A stretch of DNA of 64,000 nt, from the NCBI GenBank assembly GCA_035610835.1, contig CM069441.1, positions 99,631,606 through 99,695,605 of the forward strand. The letters run 5' to 3'. The notes beneath the pieces were generated by a model, which did no database searches, was not told the DNA's origin, and saw nothing but the letters and a program-made list of their open reading frames with translations. Shown here piece after piece: positions 10,522 to 21,106 of the stretch. Position 1 is the stretch's first letter. Each line of letters starts with the position of its first letter. The position numbers and the translations under genes are program-made. The stretch comes from Ophiura sarsii. Lineage: Eukaryota > Echinodermata > Ophiuroidea > Amphilepidida > Ophiuridae.

Positions 10522-11785
10522 TACACATTGAAAAAAGTATCGCACCGCTGGTTGAAAAGTGCAAATGTGGCCTCAAATTTTGCCACCATGGTGTGATATT
10601 AAGGATCATTTGTTTGCGAAAACTGTCCAGCAAAATGTTATGCAATAAAAGGGCCACATTTGAGTTTGTGACGTAATCGATGTAATGTTTTTCAAGGTCA
10701 AGAGGAAAATGCATAAAAACAAGTTTGGGTATAACGCGATATTGAGAGGCCCGATGATTAATCTCTATAGTTGTAATCCTTGGTAACACATTCAAGTCTT
10801 CCAAGGTCAAAGGTCATCTGGGGTCAAATTTCAAAAGTTGCCCAATTGTCCTCAAACATGAAAAAACTCCCTTTTTCGTACACCCAACGGTTATGGGGGC
10901 AAAGGTCAAAATAGGTCAAATTTTAAATACGTTCAAATGACAAAAGCAATATTGTGGAATCAACGGTGACCTCTTCGTATATGCTGAATTTATGAGCAAC
11001 AAAAAAATGGCATGTTTGGACTCATTCACTGCATTGTAGCCTATAACGTCTAAATGGAACATATCTTGAGCCAAATACAGAACTAATATAATGACTATTT
11101 TAAGTTCTTAAAGTCTATTCAATATCGCGTTATACCCAAACTTGTTTCCTACATGCCTTTGGACAAAAACATGCATTTTCCCCTTGGCCTTGAAAAACAT
11201 TACATCGATTACGTCACAAACTAAAATGTGGCCCTTTTATTGCATACAATTTTGTTGGACAGCTTACGCAAACAAATGATCCTTAAAGGAGGTGTCCCGC
11301 AAGCATAACATTGTGCATTATATGTTAGAAAACTAACTATCAAGCCCAACGTTTGTAATTATATAGAACAAAACACCACACTTATGACAAAATCAAGAAA
11401 AAACCGCCATCCCTCAACATGCAATTTTTAAAATTCGCGGCGATCCAAAGTCCCGGTGTCGATGAAGTCATAGTTATACAATGCACATGCGCAAATTTGA
11501 GCACCGATACCCATGACGTCATCGACACCGGGACTTTCAATCGGCGCGAATTTTAAAAATTGCATGTTGAGTGATGGCAGTTTTTATTCGTTTTTGTGAC
11601 TATTATGATGTTTTGTTCTATATAATTACGTAATTTCGGCTCGATAATTATTGTTCTAACATATAATGCTCAATGCTGTGCTTGCGGGACCCTTCCTTTA
11701 ATATCACACCATGGTGGGAAATTTCGAGGCGAAATTTGCACTTTTCAACAAAAAAGCAGTGGTGCGATACTTTTTTCAATGTGTA
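10522..11785. mobile_element. Inverted-repeat element with TA duplication, carrying a nested insertion
   Basis: Ends TACACATTGAAAAAAGTATC and its complement at 11765-11785 are flanked by TA (10520-10521, 11786-11787). The inverted arms extend about 200 bp inward (left arm to about 10745, right arm from about 11125) and end in cgcgatattg / caatatcgcg. The right arm is interrupted by a separate 411-bp element at 11287-11697. TA duplication and gaaaaaagt ends suggest a Tc1/mariner-derived nonautonomous element of about 850 bp before the insertion. Confidence 0.75.
11287..11697. mobile_element. 411-bp palindromic MITE nested at a TTAA site
   Basis: It sits inside the right arm of the surrounding element. 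The uninterrupted left arm shows the empty site CCTTAATATC. Here TTAA is duplicated (11283-11286, 11698-11701) around ends AGGAGGTGTCCCGCAAGCA and TGCTTGCGGGACCCTTCCT. Inner arms are also inverted (caaagtcccggtgtcgatga... / ...catcgacaccgggacttt). This gives a direct insertion record: TTAA target, later than the outer element. Confidence 0.88.
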
Positions 11786-11819
11786 TAATTACTAATAACC
11801 GGATTTGACTACGAGATGG

Positions 11820-12146
11820 CTAAATGACTCGATGATCCACAGCCGCTGCCATGAAGCTTTTCACCAAGTTCTACCATAGAAGAATGGCTAAATGACTCTT
11901 TGTGCTGCATTAACATATATGATGTGCCGCCGCTGCTACATGTAGGTTGCCTCAAGTTCTACCATAGAAGAATGGCTAAATGACTCTTTGTGCTGCATTA
12001 ACATATATGATGTGCCGCCGCTGCTACATGTAGGTTGCCTCAAGTTCTACCATAGAAGAATGGCTAAATGACTCTTTGTGCTGCATTAACATATATGATG
12101 TGCTGCCGCTGCTACATGTAGGTTGCCTCAAGTTCTACCATAGAAG
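11820..12146. repeat. 88-bp tandem repeat, about 3.6 copies
   Basis: The unit beginning agttctaccatagaagaatggc starts at 11867, 11955, 12043 and 12131, exactly 88 bp apart. Internal copies are nearly identical and the first is degenerate. Each unit has gtgccgccgctgctacatgtagg. Confidence 0.9.
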
Positions 12147-12501
12147 AAAAAAATGATAACCACAAAAATAGTATCATAGCTATTCGAAACGAACACACAA
12201 ATAGCTGAAGATATATAATTTTGGTTATCAAATTCTGTTGATACTCTCTGGTGGCTTGGAATGAACCTCTTCTCTGTTGCAAAGGTGACTAACTTCTCTG
12301 TAGTATCGTCTACAGCTGATTGATGACCCGTTCTTACCCCGTCCTTGTGCATCGGCCAACATCGTTGATGGATATCTGGGCCCGAGTTGAAGCAATGCCA
12401 CTTCAAGCTTTGATTCTTGTAACAAATTCATTCTCGGTGAACCTGTGGTAATTGATCAATAAATAAAATACAATTGTAGGTATATTTGTGATATAACTGG
12501 T

Positions 12502-12542
<41 letters not shown>

Positions 12543-12907
12543 TATGAGAAAAAGGTACACACAAGGTAAAATAGATGGGGCTAACCTGTTTGGATCAAGG
12601 GACTGCTGACTACAAGATCATGAGCGTGAAAGTTAATCCGAATTGGTAGAATTTCAATCTAACATACTCAACTTTTGATCAGACCTTAAAAGTTCACTTG
12701 AAACCCTTGAACTTCACCCTGTATATTCATATCCTTGTTTAGAGATGGCTTGTTGACCCTTTTACCCTTTTACCCTTCTCCCACAATCATATCCAATACT
12801 TGGACCAGTTTCAAATGAACCCAATTATCAATAAGCTACTACTGATATGGCTATAGCCACATCAAAAGGAGGCCTTTGTCATTCAAACTGAAAATTGAGA
12901 TTTTACT
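12147..12907. other. Spacer with a 37-nt poly-G tract
   Basis: No supported gene. An uninterrupted G run spans 12502-12538. The two short - strand frames at 12128-12431 show no domain or splice support. Confidence 0.4.
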
Positions 12908-12911
12908 TTAA

Positions 12912-13182
12912 CCCTAACCCACCCGGTGGATTTTCCAACGAAATTGTTTTCAAGCGAAAAAAAGCACACACAACAAGAGGTGCCACGCCCCGGGGTTTGA
13001 ACCCACGACCTCTCGGTTGGCGGGCGAACGCTCTACCAACTGCGCCACGGGGGAGGCTGTGCTGGGCGAGTGTATTCGCCCAGCTATATAGCCCGGGGCC
13101 ATTATTTCACACAAAAACCTCGGCGCCAGGTGGAACCAGGAGGCTGGGAAATGGGATTTCATGGGATCCGGGGCTGTAAGGG
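12912..13182 (-). mobile_element. TTAA-flanked element with tRNA-like internal sequence, copy 1
   Basis: TTAA (12908-12911, 13183-13186) flanks a 271-bp element that starts CCCTAACCC and ends AAGGG. On the - strand, around 12985-13055, it carries a tRNA-like stretch: an A-box-like TGGCGCAGTTGGTAGAGCG and a B-box-like GGTTCAAACCC. The CCCTAAC/GTAAGGG ends at TTAA resemble piggyBac termini, while the tRNA-like block is typical of SINEs. It could be a SINE inserted between telomere-like sequences or a MITE that captured a tRNA. Confidence 0.65.
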
Positions 13183-13247
13183 TTAATCAGGGTGAAATTA
13201 GAGAAAAAAAGTGAAAATTAAAAATAAAATAAAAAATTGTTCCTTAA

Positions 13248-13517
13248 CCCTAACCCACCCGGTGGATTTTCCAACGAAATTTTTTTCAAGCGAAAAAAGC
13301 ACACACAACAAGAGGTGCCACGCCCCGGGGTTTGAACCCACGACCTCTCGGTTGGCGGGCGAACGCTCTACCAACTGCGCCATGGGGGAGGCTGTGCTGG
13401 GCGAGTGTATTCGCCCAGCTATATAGCCCGGGGCCATTATTTCACACAAAAACCTCAGCGCCAGGTGGAACCAGGAGGCTGGGAAATGGGATTTCATGGG
13501 ATCTGGGGCTGTAAGGG
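13248..13517 (-). mobile_element. TTAA-flanked element with tRNA-like internal sequence, copy 2
   Basis: Nearly identical to the copy at 12912-13182 (a handful of substitutions and 1-nt indels), again bounded by TTAA (13244-13247, 13518-13521), in the same orientation and 65 bp downstream. It may be a segmental duplicate or a second insertion. A diverged relative lies at about 60560-60715. Confidence 0.65.
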
Positions 13518-13521
13518 TTAA

Positions 13522-14216
13522 TGCAAAAGTATATTATATAAGCTTTAAAGTGACACCCCTCTTGATACAATTGGTCAATGCATTCAGATATTACACAAGT
13601 ATCAGGAGAAATTCCATTTTATTACCTTAATTTTTTATGCTTCACGGCATCAATATCATTAAATGCATACTTACCGACAAGTCTCCTTTTGCTGTGACAG
13701 GTAATATTGTTGTGTGCCTGGTTAACTCATCAGAAATCATTATGATCATCCCATCTGTTGAAATATCCAGGGGGGTTATCTCCATACTAATTATAAATTG
13801 GTGGAAAAACAAAATGTGGACAAATTTAATGAATAGTTCAGTCATGATATTCATCAGGTAAACAAATTTGAAATTCCTTGAAATATTTCTAAAAAACAGG
13901 AGACTAAAATGTGGCTAAATAAATGCAAATTTAGGCAAAAATATCTACATTTGAGAGTGAAAAATATCTACTTTCCGATCTTTATCTACAAAATATCATG
14001 CCTGATCAGAAATCTGATTAAACATGTAAACCTTTTTTCTTGTGAACAGCCATCAACTAGTCCGAATCTGGATTTGGCATAAAACTTCACTGAAACGTCT
14101 CACAGAATTAAATGTCTTACAGAATTATAATAATAATAGCAATTAACATATCTATAGGGGATATTTTGCACTTTGACTTTGAGGCCTGAAAATTATAATT
14201 AAAAGAATGAAAGACC
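13522..14216. other. Spacer, nothing recognised
   Basis: AT-rich sequence with no repeat or gene that I can support. Confidence 0.35.
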
Positions 14217-14472
14217 ATAACCCTAACCCTGGAACATCACACTGCAACAGATTTTTTTTCTGGCTAAGAAAATTCACCTGAATGGCCATCACCTCTAGCA
14301 CCAATGCCCATCTCCATTCCACTACGCCATGGCTGTTAAGGCTACTCGGCTTAATATATTTGGTATAATTCGTATAGAGACTGGGTCCATTTTGTAGCCC
14401 AAAAACTTTCACACCGGGTTATAAAAACAGGCTGGCCGTGTTGTTGCCGTGTGGTGTAGAGTTAGGGTTATA
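14217..14472. mobile_element. CCCTAA-ended element, tRNA-like middle
   Basis: Ends ataaccctaaccctggaaca and gtgtagagttagggttat are inverted repeats that continue as cacacNgcaaca. Near 14315-14335 the - strand reads ATGGCGTAGTGGAATGGAG, which resembles a pol III A box; the B box is unclear. Sister copy at 14523-14795. Confidence 0.6.
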
Positions 14473-14522
14473 ACTTATATTGATGAAAATTACAACATTT
14501 TGGAAGGGGACAAAATTACTCT

Positions 14523-14795
14523 ATAACCCTAACCCTGGAACACGTCACGGCAACAACTTTTTTCAGACGGAGAAAATTCACCCTGACCGCCCCCTCCTGA
14601 ACCACAGACCTCCAGCACCAAAGCCCATCTCTATTCCACTACACCACGGCTGTCAAGGCTACTTACTCAGTATATTCGCCTCATAATATACAGCCTGCAT
14701 GGGTCCATTTTATAGCCCAAAAACTTGCACACCGGGTTGTAAAACAGGCTGACCAGTTGTTCCCTGGTGCGGTGTGTGTAGTAGGTTAGGGTTAT
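14523..14795. mobile_element. CCCTAA-ended element, second copy
   Basis: Same family as 14217-14472 with the same end structure (tataaccctaaccctggaac ... gtaggttagggttat). On the - strand it has GGTGTAGTGGAATAGAG and a possible B box, GTGGTTCAGGAG. It lies only about 50 bp downstream of the first copy. Confidence 0.6.
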
Positions 14796-14989
14796 CAATG
14801 TACTTTTGAATAAAAAAAATTCAGAGGTCCATTCGCCCGCAAATAAATTTTAAAATCCATCGCCTATTTCCTAATTGTAGTCACAGGTGGTGTTTGATAT
14901 GTCAGACTGACTTGTTAACCTTTAAAAATATATTTGTCATCTGTAAATCAAATAGATCGATAGATTCGATAGATCAACGCTGGCTTAAT

Positions 14990-15110
14990 CATGGTTGGAT
15001 TCATTGAACCCTTTTCTGCAAAAAAATGTATACTTTTATATTAAATGAATAATGAAGGAGTTACAGCAGTTTTACAGAGGCTATGCTGAGGGTCCACACC
15101 CCCTTAAACT
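14990..15110. mobile_element. Truncated copy of the 4327-4748 foldback family
   Basis: tgtatacttttatattaaatgaataatgaaggagttacagcag and ctatgctgagggtccacac match the right half of the element at 4660-4748. Only one end is preserved. Confidence 0.6.
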
Positions 15111-15204
15111 AAAGGATGTTGACCTTATGTGAGACAAAAGGAAAGTCGCCCCTGTGAAATGATACATTTATGCAATTTATAGTTACGTTCACCGAAATCG
15201 TGAA

Positions 15205-15583
15205 GGTAGAGCGTGTATCTCACCCGTTAACCGAGATTCTCGAAATGACGTCATTTCAAGTAGGCATTGATTTGACGTCACTGTTTGTGATTGATTGCTT
15301 GATTGCTTGATTGCTTGCTTGCTTGATTGATTGATTGCTTGATTGCTTGATTGGCTTCATTAAAAAACATGTTATTACAGTTCGAAGGCGCTCTTTAAAT
15401 TGACAATCAATCAATCAATCAACCAATTAATCAATCAATCAATTAATCAATCAATAAATCGATTAATCAATCAATGAATCGATTAATCAATCAATTAAAT
15501 TAATAAATGAATCGATCAAACGATCAATCAATCAATAAATAAATACATAAATACATAAATCAATCAATCAATCAATCAATCAG

Positions 15584-15622
<39 letters not shown>

Positions 15623-15705
15623 CAAACAGTGACGTCAAATCAATGCCTACTTGAAATGACGTCATTTCGAGAATCTCGGTTAACGGGTGAGATACACACT
15701 CTACC
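15205..15705. mobile_element. 501-bp MULE-like MITE with 9-bp target duplication
   Basis: Long inverted repeats of about 95 bp start GGTAGAGCGTGTATCTCACC and end with the complement ...ACTCTACC. They include GAAATGACGTCATTTC and TTGACGTCAC. The direct duplication AATCGTGAA (15196-15204 and 15706-15714) is 9 bp, and 9 bp with long terminal repeats is the Mutator-like pattern. The middle is (GATT)n/(AATC)n simple repeat. Confidence 0.85.
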
Positions 15706-15714
15706 AATCGTGAA

Positions 15715-16774
15715 AGTTCATGCTTTGTACACAAAACCAGACACCGGAACAGATTCCACACACAGGAAAAGATAAGAGTGATCTTTTGACATCGACACGG
15801 TTATTACACTGAAGATAATATTCACCGTTACAAATTGAAACAAAGAGTATTCTTTGTGTTAAATTTCAAGGTACGTTAGATTGCGAACAATGCCAAATTC
15901 AGCAGTTATACATGACTTAGCAATAAGGGCTGCGAAGTCATAAAATTAAAGCAGATGCTTATACTGAGTTTTAAAAATAGATATACCAAAGGCAGTGACC
16001 TAGGTGGTATAAGAACTGGCAATCTACATTGAAACAAAATATTTAATAAGCTTTAAGCTTTAAGCTTAAATTCCCAATTGTACCACAGATAGTCAAAACC
16101 CGCTTGTACACAGTGCATTTTTATTGACCAAGGTGGTCGGTCCTCTTACAATATCTGCATTAGCTTAACCCTAATTACCCTGGGTGCTGGTAGTGTTGCT
16201 TCCCCAGTCTCATGGTGCAATCACACTAGGCTATATTACATGCGGAAAAAAAACTTAAGATTTTTGATGCCGACTCAGTGGCTTTTGCTTATAGATAAGA
16301 GCATGAGCAGCTAGTACTTCCACAAAGGCAACCTGGGTTTCTTTCCAGAGGCTGACGGTGTTAGTCAGCCATCTACATAATTTCACCCTTTTCTCTCCCC
16401 TGATAAACAAGCCTTGGTGGCTTTAGAGCTATATACATTGTATATTATTAGCCCTGTGGAAATATTTATAAGTTTAAGCTTAAGCCACAACTTGTACGCA
16501 GTGCAAAGTTTAATTCTGCTACTGCAAATTGATGTCACAGGTTACAAATATCGTCAATGATAACAATGCTGTATACTATTGGGGGCCAGGGAGGAACATA
16601 AATCCATACCATCTACCATATTTACACACAGCCCCTACAAGGTAAAAGGGTACCCTAACCGTTCTCATCACTACAAATCAATACACCACTTGCTAGCTGC
16701 GGGTGCAGCATGCTTTCCCGGTCTTTCTTGTGCCATAAATCACGCGGGCTATCAAATGGCGAAGAAAATTGTTC
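15715..16774. other. Spacer, nothing recognised
   Basis: AT-rich. The small duplication aagctttaagctttaagctt (about 16050) is the only repeat noted. Confidence 0.35.
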
Positions 16775-16852
16775 AACAGTTTAGCGCAATCAGTCACGTG
16801 TCAGAATTTCATGTGGGCGTTTCAGGTTCGATCCCAGGTGCTGGCGCAGCCT
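16775..16852 (+). other. tRNA-like sequence (pol III boxes), probable SINE or tRNA pseudogene
   Basis: TTTAGCGCAATCAGTCACG fits a tRNA A box and GGTTCGATCCCAGG a B box, about 35 nt apart. I cannot fold a full cloverleaf with a clear anticodon stem, so it is a tRNA-derived relic and not a called tRNA gene. Confidence 0.45.
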
Positions 16853-16965
16853 GATTCCCCCCCCCCCCTCATTTAATTGTCAGTTACATAATATTGGCAG
16901 CAAATTATAACACAAGATAATGAAGGCACATGAATGCAACAGTATTGCACCAGATCCAGATGCAG

Positions 16966-17058
16966 TGTACATGATATGCGTGACATGTCCATAGCACTGC
17001 ACATGATATGTGTTACATGTGCATAGCAGTACTGCACATGATATGTGTGACACGTGCG
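16966..17058. repeat. Short tandem repeat (about 30-35 bp unit, 3 copies)
   Basis: Units like gcactgcacatgatatgtgtnacatgtgcatag repeat three times with substitutions. Confidence 0.65.
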
Positions 17059-17733
17059 TAGGCCGAAATCATGCACCTTAAAATAAGCTTGGTTTCAAAA
17101 ATTTTTAAATTATGCATATTTCTCACCAACTGACTAAACTATGGGTATCATTGCTTAACAGATAGTTGTAAAAGGAAAAGACACTATGCTATTTGCCATA
17201 TCGCTGCATGTTACAATTTCTGACGTCTGGATCCATTGAGAACAACTAGCATTGTGATATACCCATGTCAAACAATGCGCCACAGAGCAGCACAGCGCGC
17301 CCATAATGCAATTGAACAAAGACAGAATCGCAGGTTTGCCAGAGCTGACACATGATTGGGCGAACTGGTGCATTATGTCATGACTTGAAAAACAGAATGG
17401 TGGTTACAACTTCCTGTAGCAAAGTGGGTTGTAATCATACGAACGTCATTATAACGTCATTATGTCATCCAAAATATTCATATACAAAGCGCACACAACT
17501 TTTGAGCTGCCTTGCTCCTTTGCATTACATACATTGTACATGTACATGGTTATAGAAATCTCTTGCGTGTACAATCAATGGCAAAAATGTATTTCTTACA
17601 CAATTCTTTACTTTTGTTTAAAAGCAGATGTAATTACTTGGTTATGCAATTGAATAAATATGCTGTACGTGTAGTTAATAAAACAATTCACTGCCAATGG
17701 TTTTAGCAAGTGTTTTCCATGATATCTTTTCAG

Positions 17734-17877
17734 AACTACATTTGATTGACTTTTTAATGGCAGAGATGGAAAACGACTTTGTTGATCCAGGAAAAGAAAA
17801 TGGCAACTCCAGTGCCCAAGTCACAGACGAGGACGGGCAAAATGCCACACTACAAAATGTAGTAACGGCAAGAATCG
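17734..17877 (+). CDS. Candidate host gene, exon A
   Basis: A 144-bp open segment is preceded by a good acceptor (gatatcttttcag) and followed by a donor (atcg|gtagga). If internal it is a phase 1-1 exon. It also contains ATG at 17757, which would give a 166-residue protein when joined with the exons at 18744, 19414 and 20201 (501 nt in frame). The encoded part is acidic and Asn/Gln-rich (MAEMENDFVDPGKENG). I recognise no domain. All four segments share phase-1 boundaries beginning with the split Gly codon g|gt, which argues for a real gene. Further upstream exons are possible but none was identified. Confidence 0.5.
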
Positions 17878-18502
17878 GTAGGACTTTTGCATTAAAACAC
17901 ATTAAAATAAAAGGTTTAATGTAGATTCTTTAAACAAAAATACTGAGAGAATTTTCAAATGTTTTTGGTATTTAGGTATTGTAGAAAATGTAAAGACAGG
18001 TGATTATGTCACCTATGTGAAAGGAAAGATCAGCATTAGGCCCTTTCTTCACAATATTGTAATTGGCAGTTTCCTGTTCCACATCTTCAAACAAGGGATG
18101 AGGAGACTTTTAATGATTAATTATTAGATCTATTATTTTCTTCATTCTGAATTGTGTGGTTGCAACCAATAAAAACCCATATCAGTTATTTTATACACAT
18201 AGGTAATAAATAATGATGCAATTGTGCTCTATATGTTTATTCATCAACATTGTTGATATGATAAGCGGAGTCAAAAAGTACCAAATGGAAGTCTCATTAA
18301 AGGTATGGCTAGGAAAAAAACGCAACCTCGTTATTTTCCTACCCCTATGTACTACATAGGGCTAGGGCCAAAAATGCAATCTCCAACCCTAATTAAATGT
18401 CATTTTAGAGGAGAAAATCCAAAATCACTAACTGTTCTAATCGACAATTATCTAATATGGTTTAAAATTTGCTTAGTGCTTTATCAATTTTCCTAAACAA
18501 GG

Positions 18503-18544
18503 TATCTATATTTTATTTTATTTTATTTTATTTTATTTTATTTT
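18503..18544. repeat. (TTTTA)n microsatellite
   Basis: Eight TTTTA-type pentamer units, lying in the intron between exons A and B of the candidate host gene. Confidence 0.85.
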
Positions 18545-18743
18545 GATGAAAATTGTGTGGCATTATGCTTATATTTTCATTAACATTAATCATTGTGGTA
18601 TTTAACTTGTAGAAGTGTACATGAAATTAGAAAAGAAGAGAATGTGATGTGATTGACAATTGATGTTCTTAAGCTTTCTCAGCATTATCTCCACTATGTG
18701 CATGTTTACATTATAATACTTTTAATACTTGTAATATTTTCAG

Positions 18744-18872
18744 GTGCGTCCGATTGCAGACAAAACGAGGAAAGGCTCAATCCACCACCAAATGTAGTGC
18801 CGGTGCCCAGACAACAACAGGATTTAGTTCATAAAGGAGTTACCAATAACAAGCAGGGAGCTGGGGAACATG
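18744..18872 (+). CDS. Candidate host gene, exon B
   Basis: A 129-bp phase 1-1 exon between acceptor taatattttcag and donor catg|gtaagg. It encodes GASDCRQNEERLNPPPNVVP and onward to GAGEHG. The start (gtgcNtcNgat, GASD), the LNPPPN/LRPHPN block, the Gln-rich middle and the end (gggagctg...g|gtaag) match the exon at 19414-19575, so B and C appear to be tandem duplicates. Function unknown. Confidence 0.55.
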
Positions 18873-19413
18873 GTAAGGGCAGGCAAATATTGTTTCCCTG
18901 TTAGTTAAACACCAAGGGAATGAGCAACTTGATAGACATGTTGCCATTTACCAGGGTGTTTGTGATCAAGTTAGATGAACAAATTAAAAAAGGAAACTTT
19001 ACAGTGAGATCTATATGCATACTTACTGTATCTCGCTAACAGCAACAGTATGTATTAAATTTTCTTTGTCAGCTATATCAATCACTCCAAATCAGTTCCA
19101 AAACCTGTTTACAGCAGCGAATAAATTCAGAATGACACAATATGGCACGCAGTGTCGCAGAGTTATTGTATGCGTGGTGTATGCCAAAAACATGCTTATA
19201 CGCATGGATTACTTTTGCAGGCGGATCGATAAAATCCGAATATTTCTGGCCAATTTGGAACTGATTGAACTATAATGGTTTTATCAACAACGCTGCAATT
19301 TCAATTTCAATTAGATAAAAAGAGTATGTGATGTTATTGACAATTGGATGTTCTTCTTTCTCAGCATTAGCTCCATTATATTAACATTATATTTTTACTT
19401 GAAATATTTGCAG

Positions 19414-19575
19414 GTGCATCAGATGGCCAAAAACAGTTAAGACGAAAAAAGCTGAGGCCACATCCTAATTTGGTGCAAAGAGCACAACCCCCACTCTCAG
19501 TGGGAACGCAACAGGTTGCACATGACATAAGTGTCCCAGCCCAAAGAGACCGAGAACAGGGAGCTGTGGACGATG
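19414..19575 (+). CDS. Candidate host gene, exon C (duplicate of exon B)
   Basis: A 162-bp phase 1-1 exon between acceptor gaaatatttgcag and donor gatg|gtaagt. It encodes GASDGQKQLRRKKLRPHPNL and ends EQGAVDDG. The upstream intron also resembles the one before exon B (gatgtNattgacaattgNatgttctt...tctcagcattaNctccattat), so the duplication included intron sequence. The product is proline/glutamine-rich and probably disordered. Confidence 0.55.
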
Positions 19576-19896
19576 GTAAGTGCAGGCAAATTTGTATCCC
19601 CCTCCCCCTCCCCCTCCCCCTCTCCGGGCAAAGCGTGGATGCGCTGCGCCAATATTGGCTGGATTCATTCAGTGACTGTATAGTTATGTAATGCTTTATG
19701 TACACCCCAGCTAAGCCCTGGTGTGTACATTTGTGAACCCTAGCCTACATCCCTGCTACACTGCCCGGCCATTCCCCGGCTCATTTTTTCAGTGATGTAC
19801 GACACGTCCACCGCTACATGACCTGGCTAACAGGGGCACATATTGTATGTCCCAGGTAAACGCCCCCGCATATTGTACATCCCCGCAATGGGCCGG

Positions 19897-20050
19897 GTTG
19901 CATCAGATGGCCACGAAAACAAGCTGAATCCATCCCCTAATTTGGTGCAAGAGCACCATGACCCCCACTTTCAGTTCAAAAGCCACAGGTTGCGCCAGAC
20001 CATAACCTAGCTAAAAGAGACAGGGAACAGGGAGCTGGGACTTATGGTTG
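19897..20050 (+). pseudogene. Decayed third copy of exon B/C
   Basis: gcatcagatggccacgaaaacaagctgaatccatcccctaatttggtgcaagag and ...agagacagggaacagggagctggga match exon C closely. However the acceptor is lost (cgggttgca in place of ttgcaggtgca), the donor is replaced by acttatggttgcc, and indels shift the frame. It could not be spliced in as coding sequence. Confidence 0.65.
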
Positions 20051-20200
20051 CCTCCCGTACTGTCCTTAGTATGTTTTTATTATCTTCAATTGAGAAATTC
20101 GCATAATCCAATTATAGGACAATGAGAATTCATAAGCTCATTCACGGACAAACACTTACTAATGTGATAACATGTTTTATTCTGTATGTCGTTATTATAG

Positions 20201-20289
20201 GTACATGGGTAACTATGCGTGATCCAGAGGATGACGCACTCAGTGATAAGGATTGCTACATGGACCAATCGGATGATGATGATGATTAG
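20201..20289 (+). CDS. Candidate host gene, terminal exon
   Basis: Acceptor ctgtatgtcgttattatag is followed by g|gt and 29 codons to TAG at 20287-20289: GTWVTMRDPEDDALSDKDCY..., finishing in five Asp residues. The phase-1 entry matches the donors of exons A, B and C. An acidic tail of this type is common in nuclear or chaperone-like proteins, but nothing more specific can be said. Confidence 0.55.
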
Positions 20290-20592
20290 GCAAAGAAAAA
20301 ATGTTTGTTTGTCCATATTCGACCGACCGTGCACTATTATAGTCCCGACAATGTAACTTTTAAAAAGAACAAAATTAAACTTTTAATATTTAACTTTTTT
20401 TCTTCTTCAAAGTCACGTATATGGCCTTAATTGACCACCATGTGACCCATCATGTGACCCCATACCATGTATAGTATTATGGTGTGGCATCTGTAGGTTA
20501 CCTCAGGTCATGTGACATCGGGTCAGGTGACCCATGATGAGATGAAGCATTTGTGATGAGCATTTACATCGCTGTGTACGTAAAGTAAGAAA

Positions 20593-20598
20593 AATAAA
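20593..20598 (+). terminator. Candidate polyadenylation signal AATAAA
   Basis: AATAAA lies about 300 nt after the stop of the candidate host gene. Position is plausible; this is not proof of use. Confidence 0.35.
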
Positions 20599-20599
20599 G

Positions 20600-21106
20600 A
20601 TGAAGCAAGACAAAACGTAATTATTAATATTCAAAATATTTGTATGTGTTAGATAAAAATGTCATACAGATCGAGCCCTACAGGGTATGTCCACATATGA
20701 AGTGATAAGTGAAGAATAGACACCAGTAACCTTAGAATTGTGGGATATTGATCAGAGTACTGTATACGATAGCATACAAGTACATACATACTAACGAACT
20801 GATGCCATATTTTCCCATGATTCATTGCAACATTTGTAAAGAAATTCATAGGAATTTACAACAACAAAAACCTTTCAGGGACTGTTTATTTCAAATATGA
20901 AACTTAAAAATTATTAGACATCGAAGCTGAAGTTTTAAGGAACAAATATGTGTCGGAATTTTAATGTGTCTGATTTGATGATTGATGATATTGAGAAAAT
21001 TATAAAATTGTAAGGCATTATCTATTGTATACATTGAAAAGCTGATATGCAAAAGGGCTTACATCCATTTTGGTGATTTTAAGAAAACAGCATGACAGTA
21101 TTCTGG
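20600..21106. other. Spacer, nothing coding
   Basis: AT-rich. At 21048-21066 tatgcaaaagggcttacat is an inverted match to atgtaagcccttttgcaaaa at 21470 and 21650. Confidence 0.35.

Noticed and set aside
10430..10810. 126-residue - strand frame
   Set aside because: It lies in the arm of an inverted-repeat element and has no domain.
11820..12146. CRISPR-like array of 88-bp units
   Set aside because: The units are contiguous copies without unique spacers, in a eukaryotic scaffold; this is a minisatellite.
12985..13055. Functional tRNA gene on - strand
   Set aside because: The A and B boxes are good, but the anticodon stem does not pair and the sequence is part of a repeated element with at least three copies.
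12912..14795. Interstitial telomere
   Set aside because: CCCTAA occurs only as one or two units at element ends, not as a tandem array.
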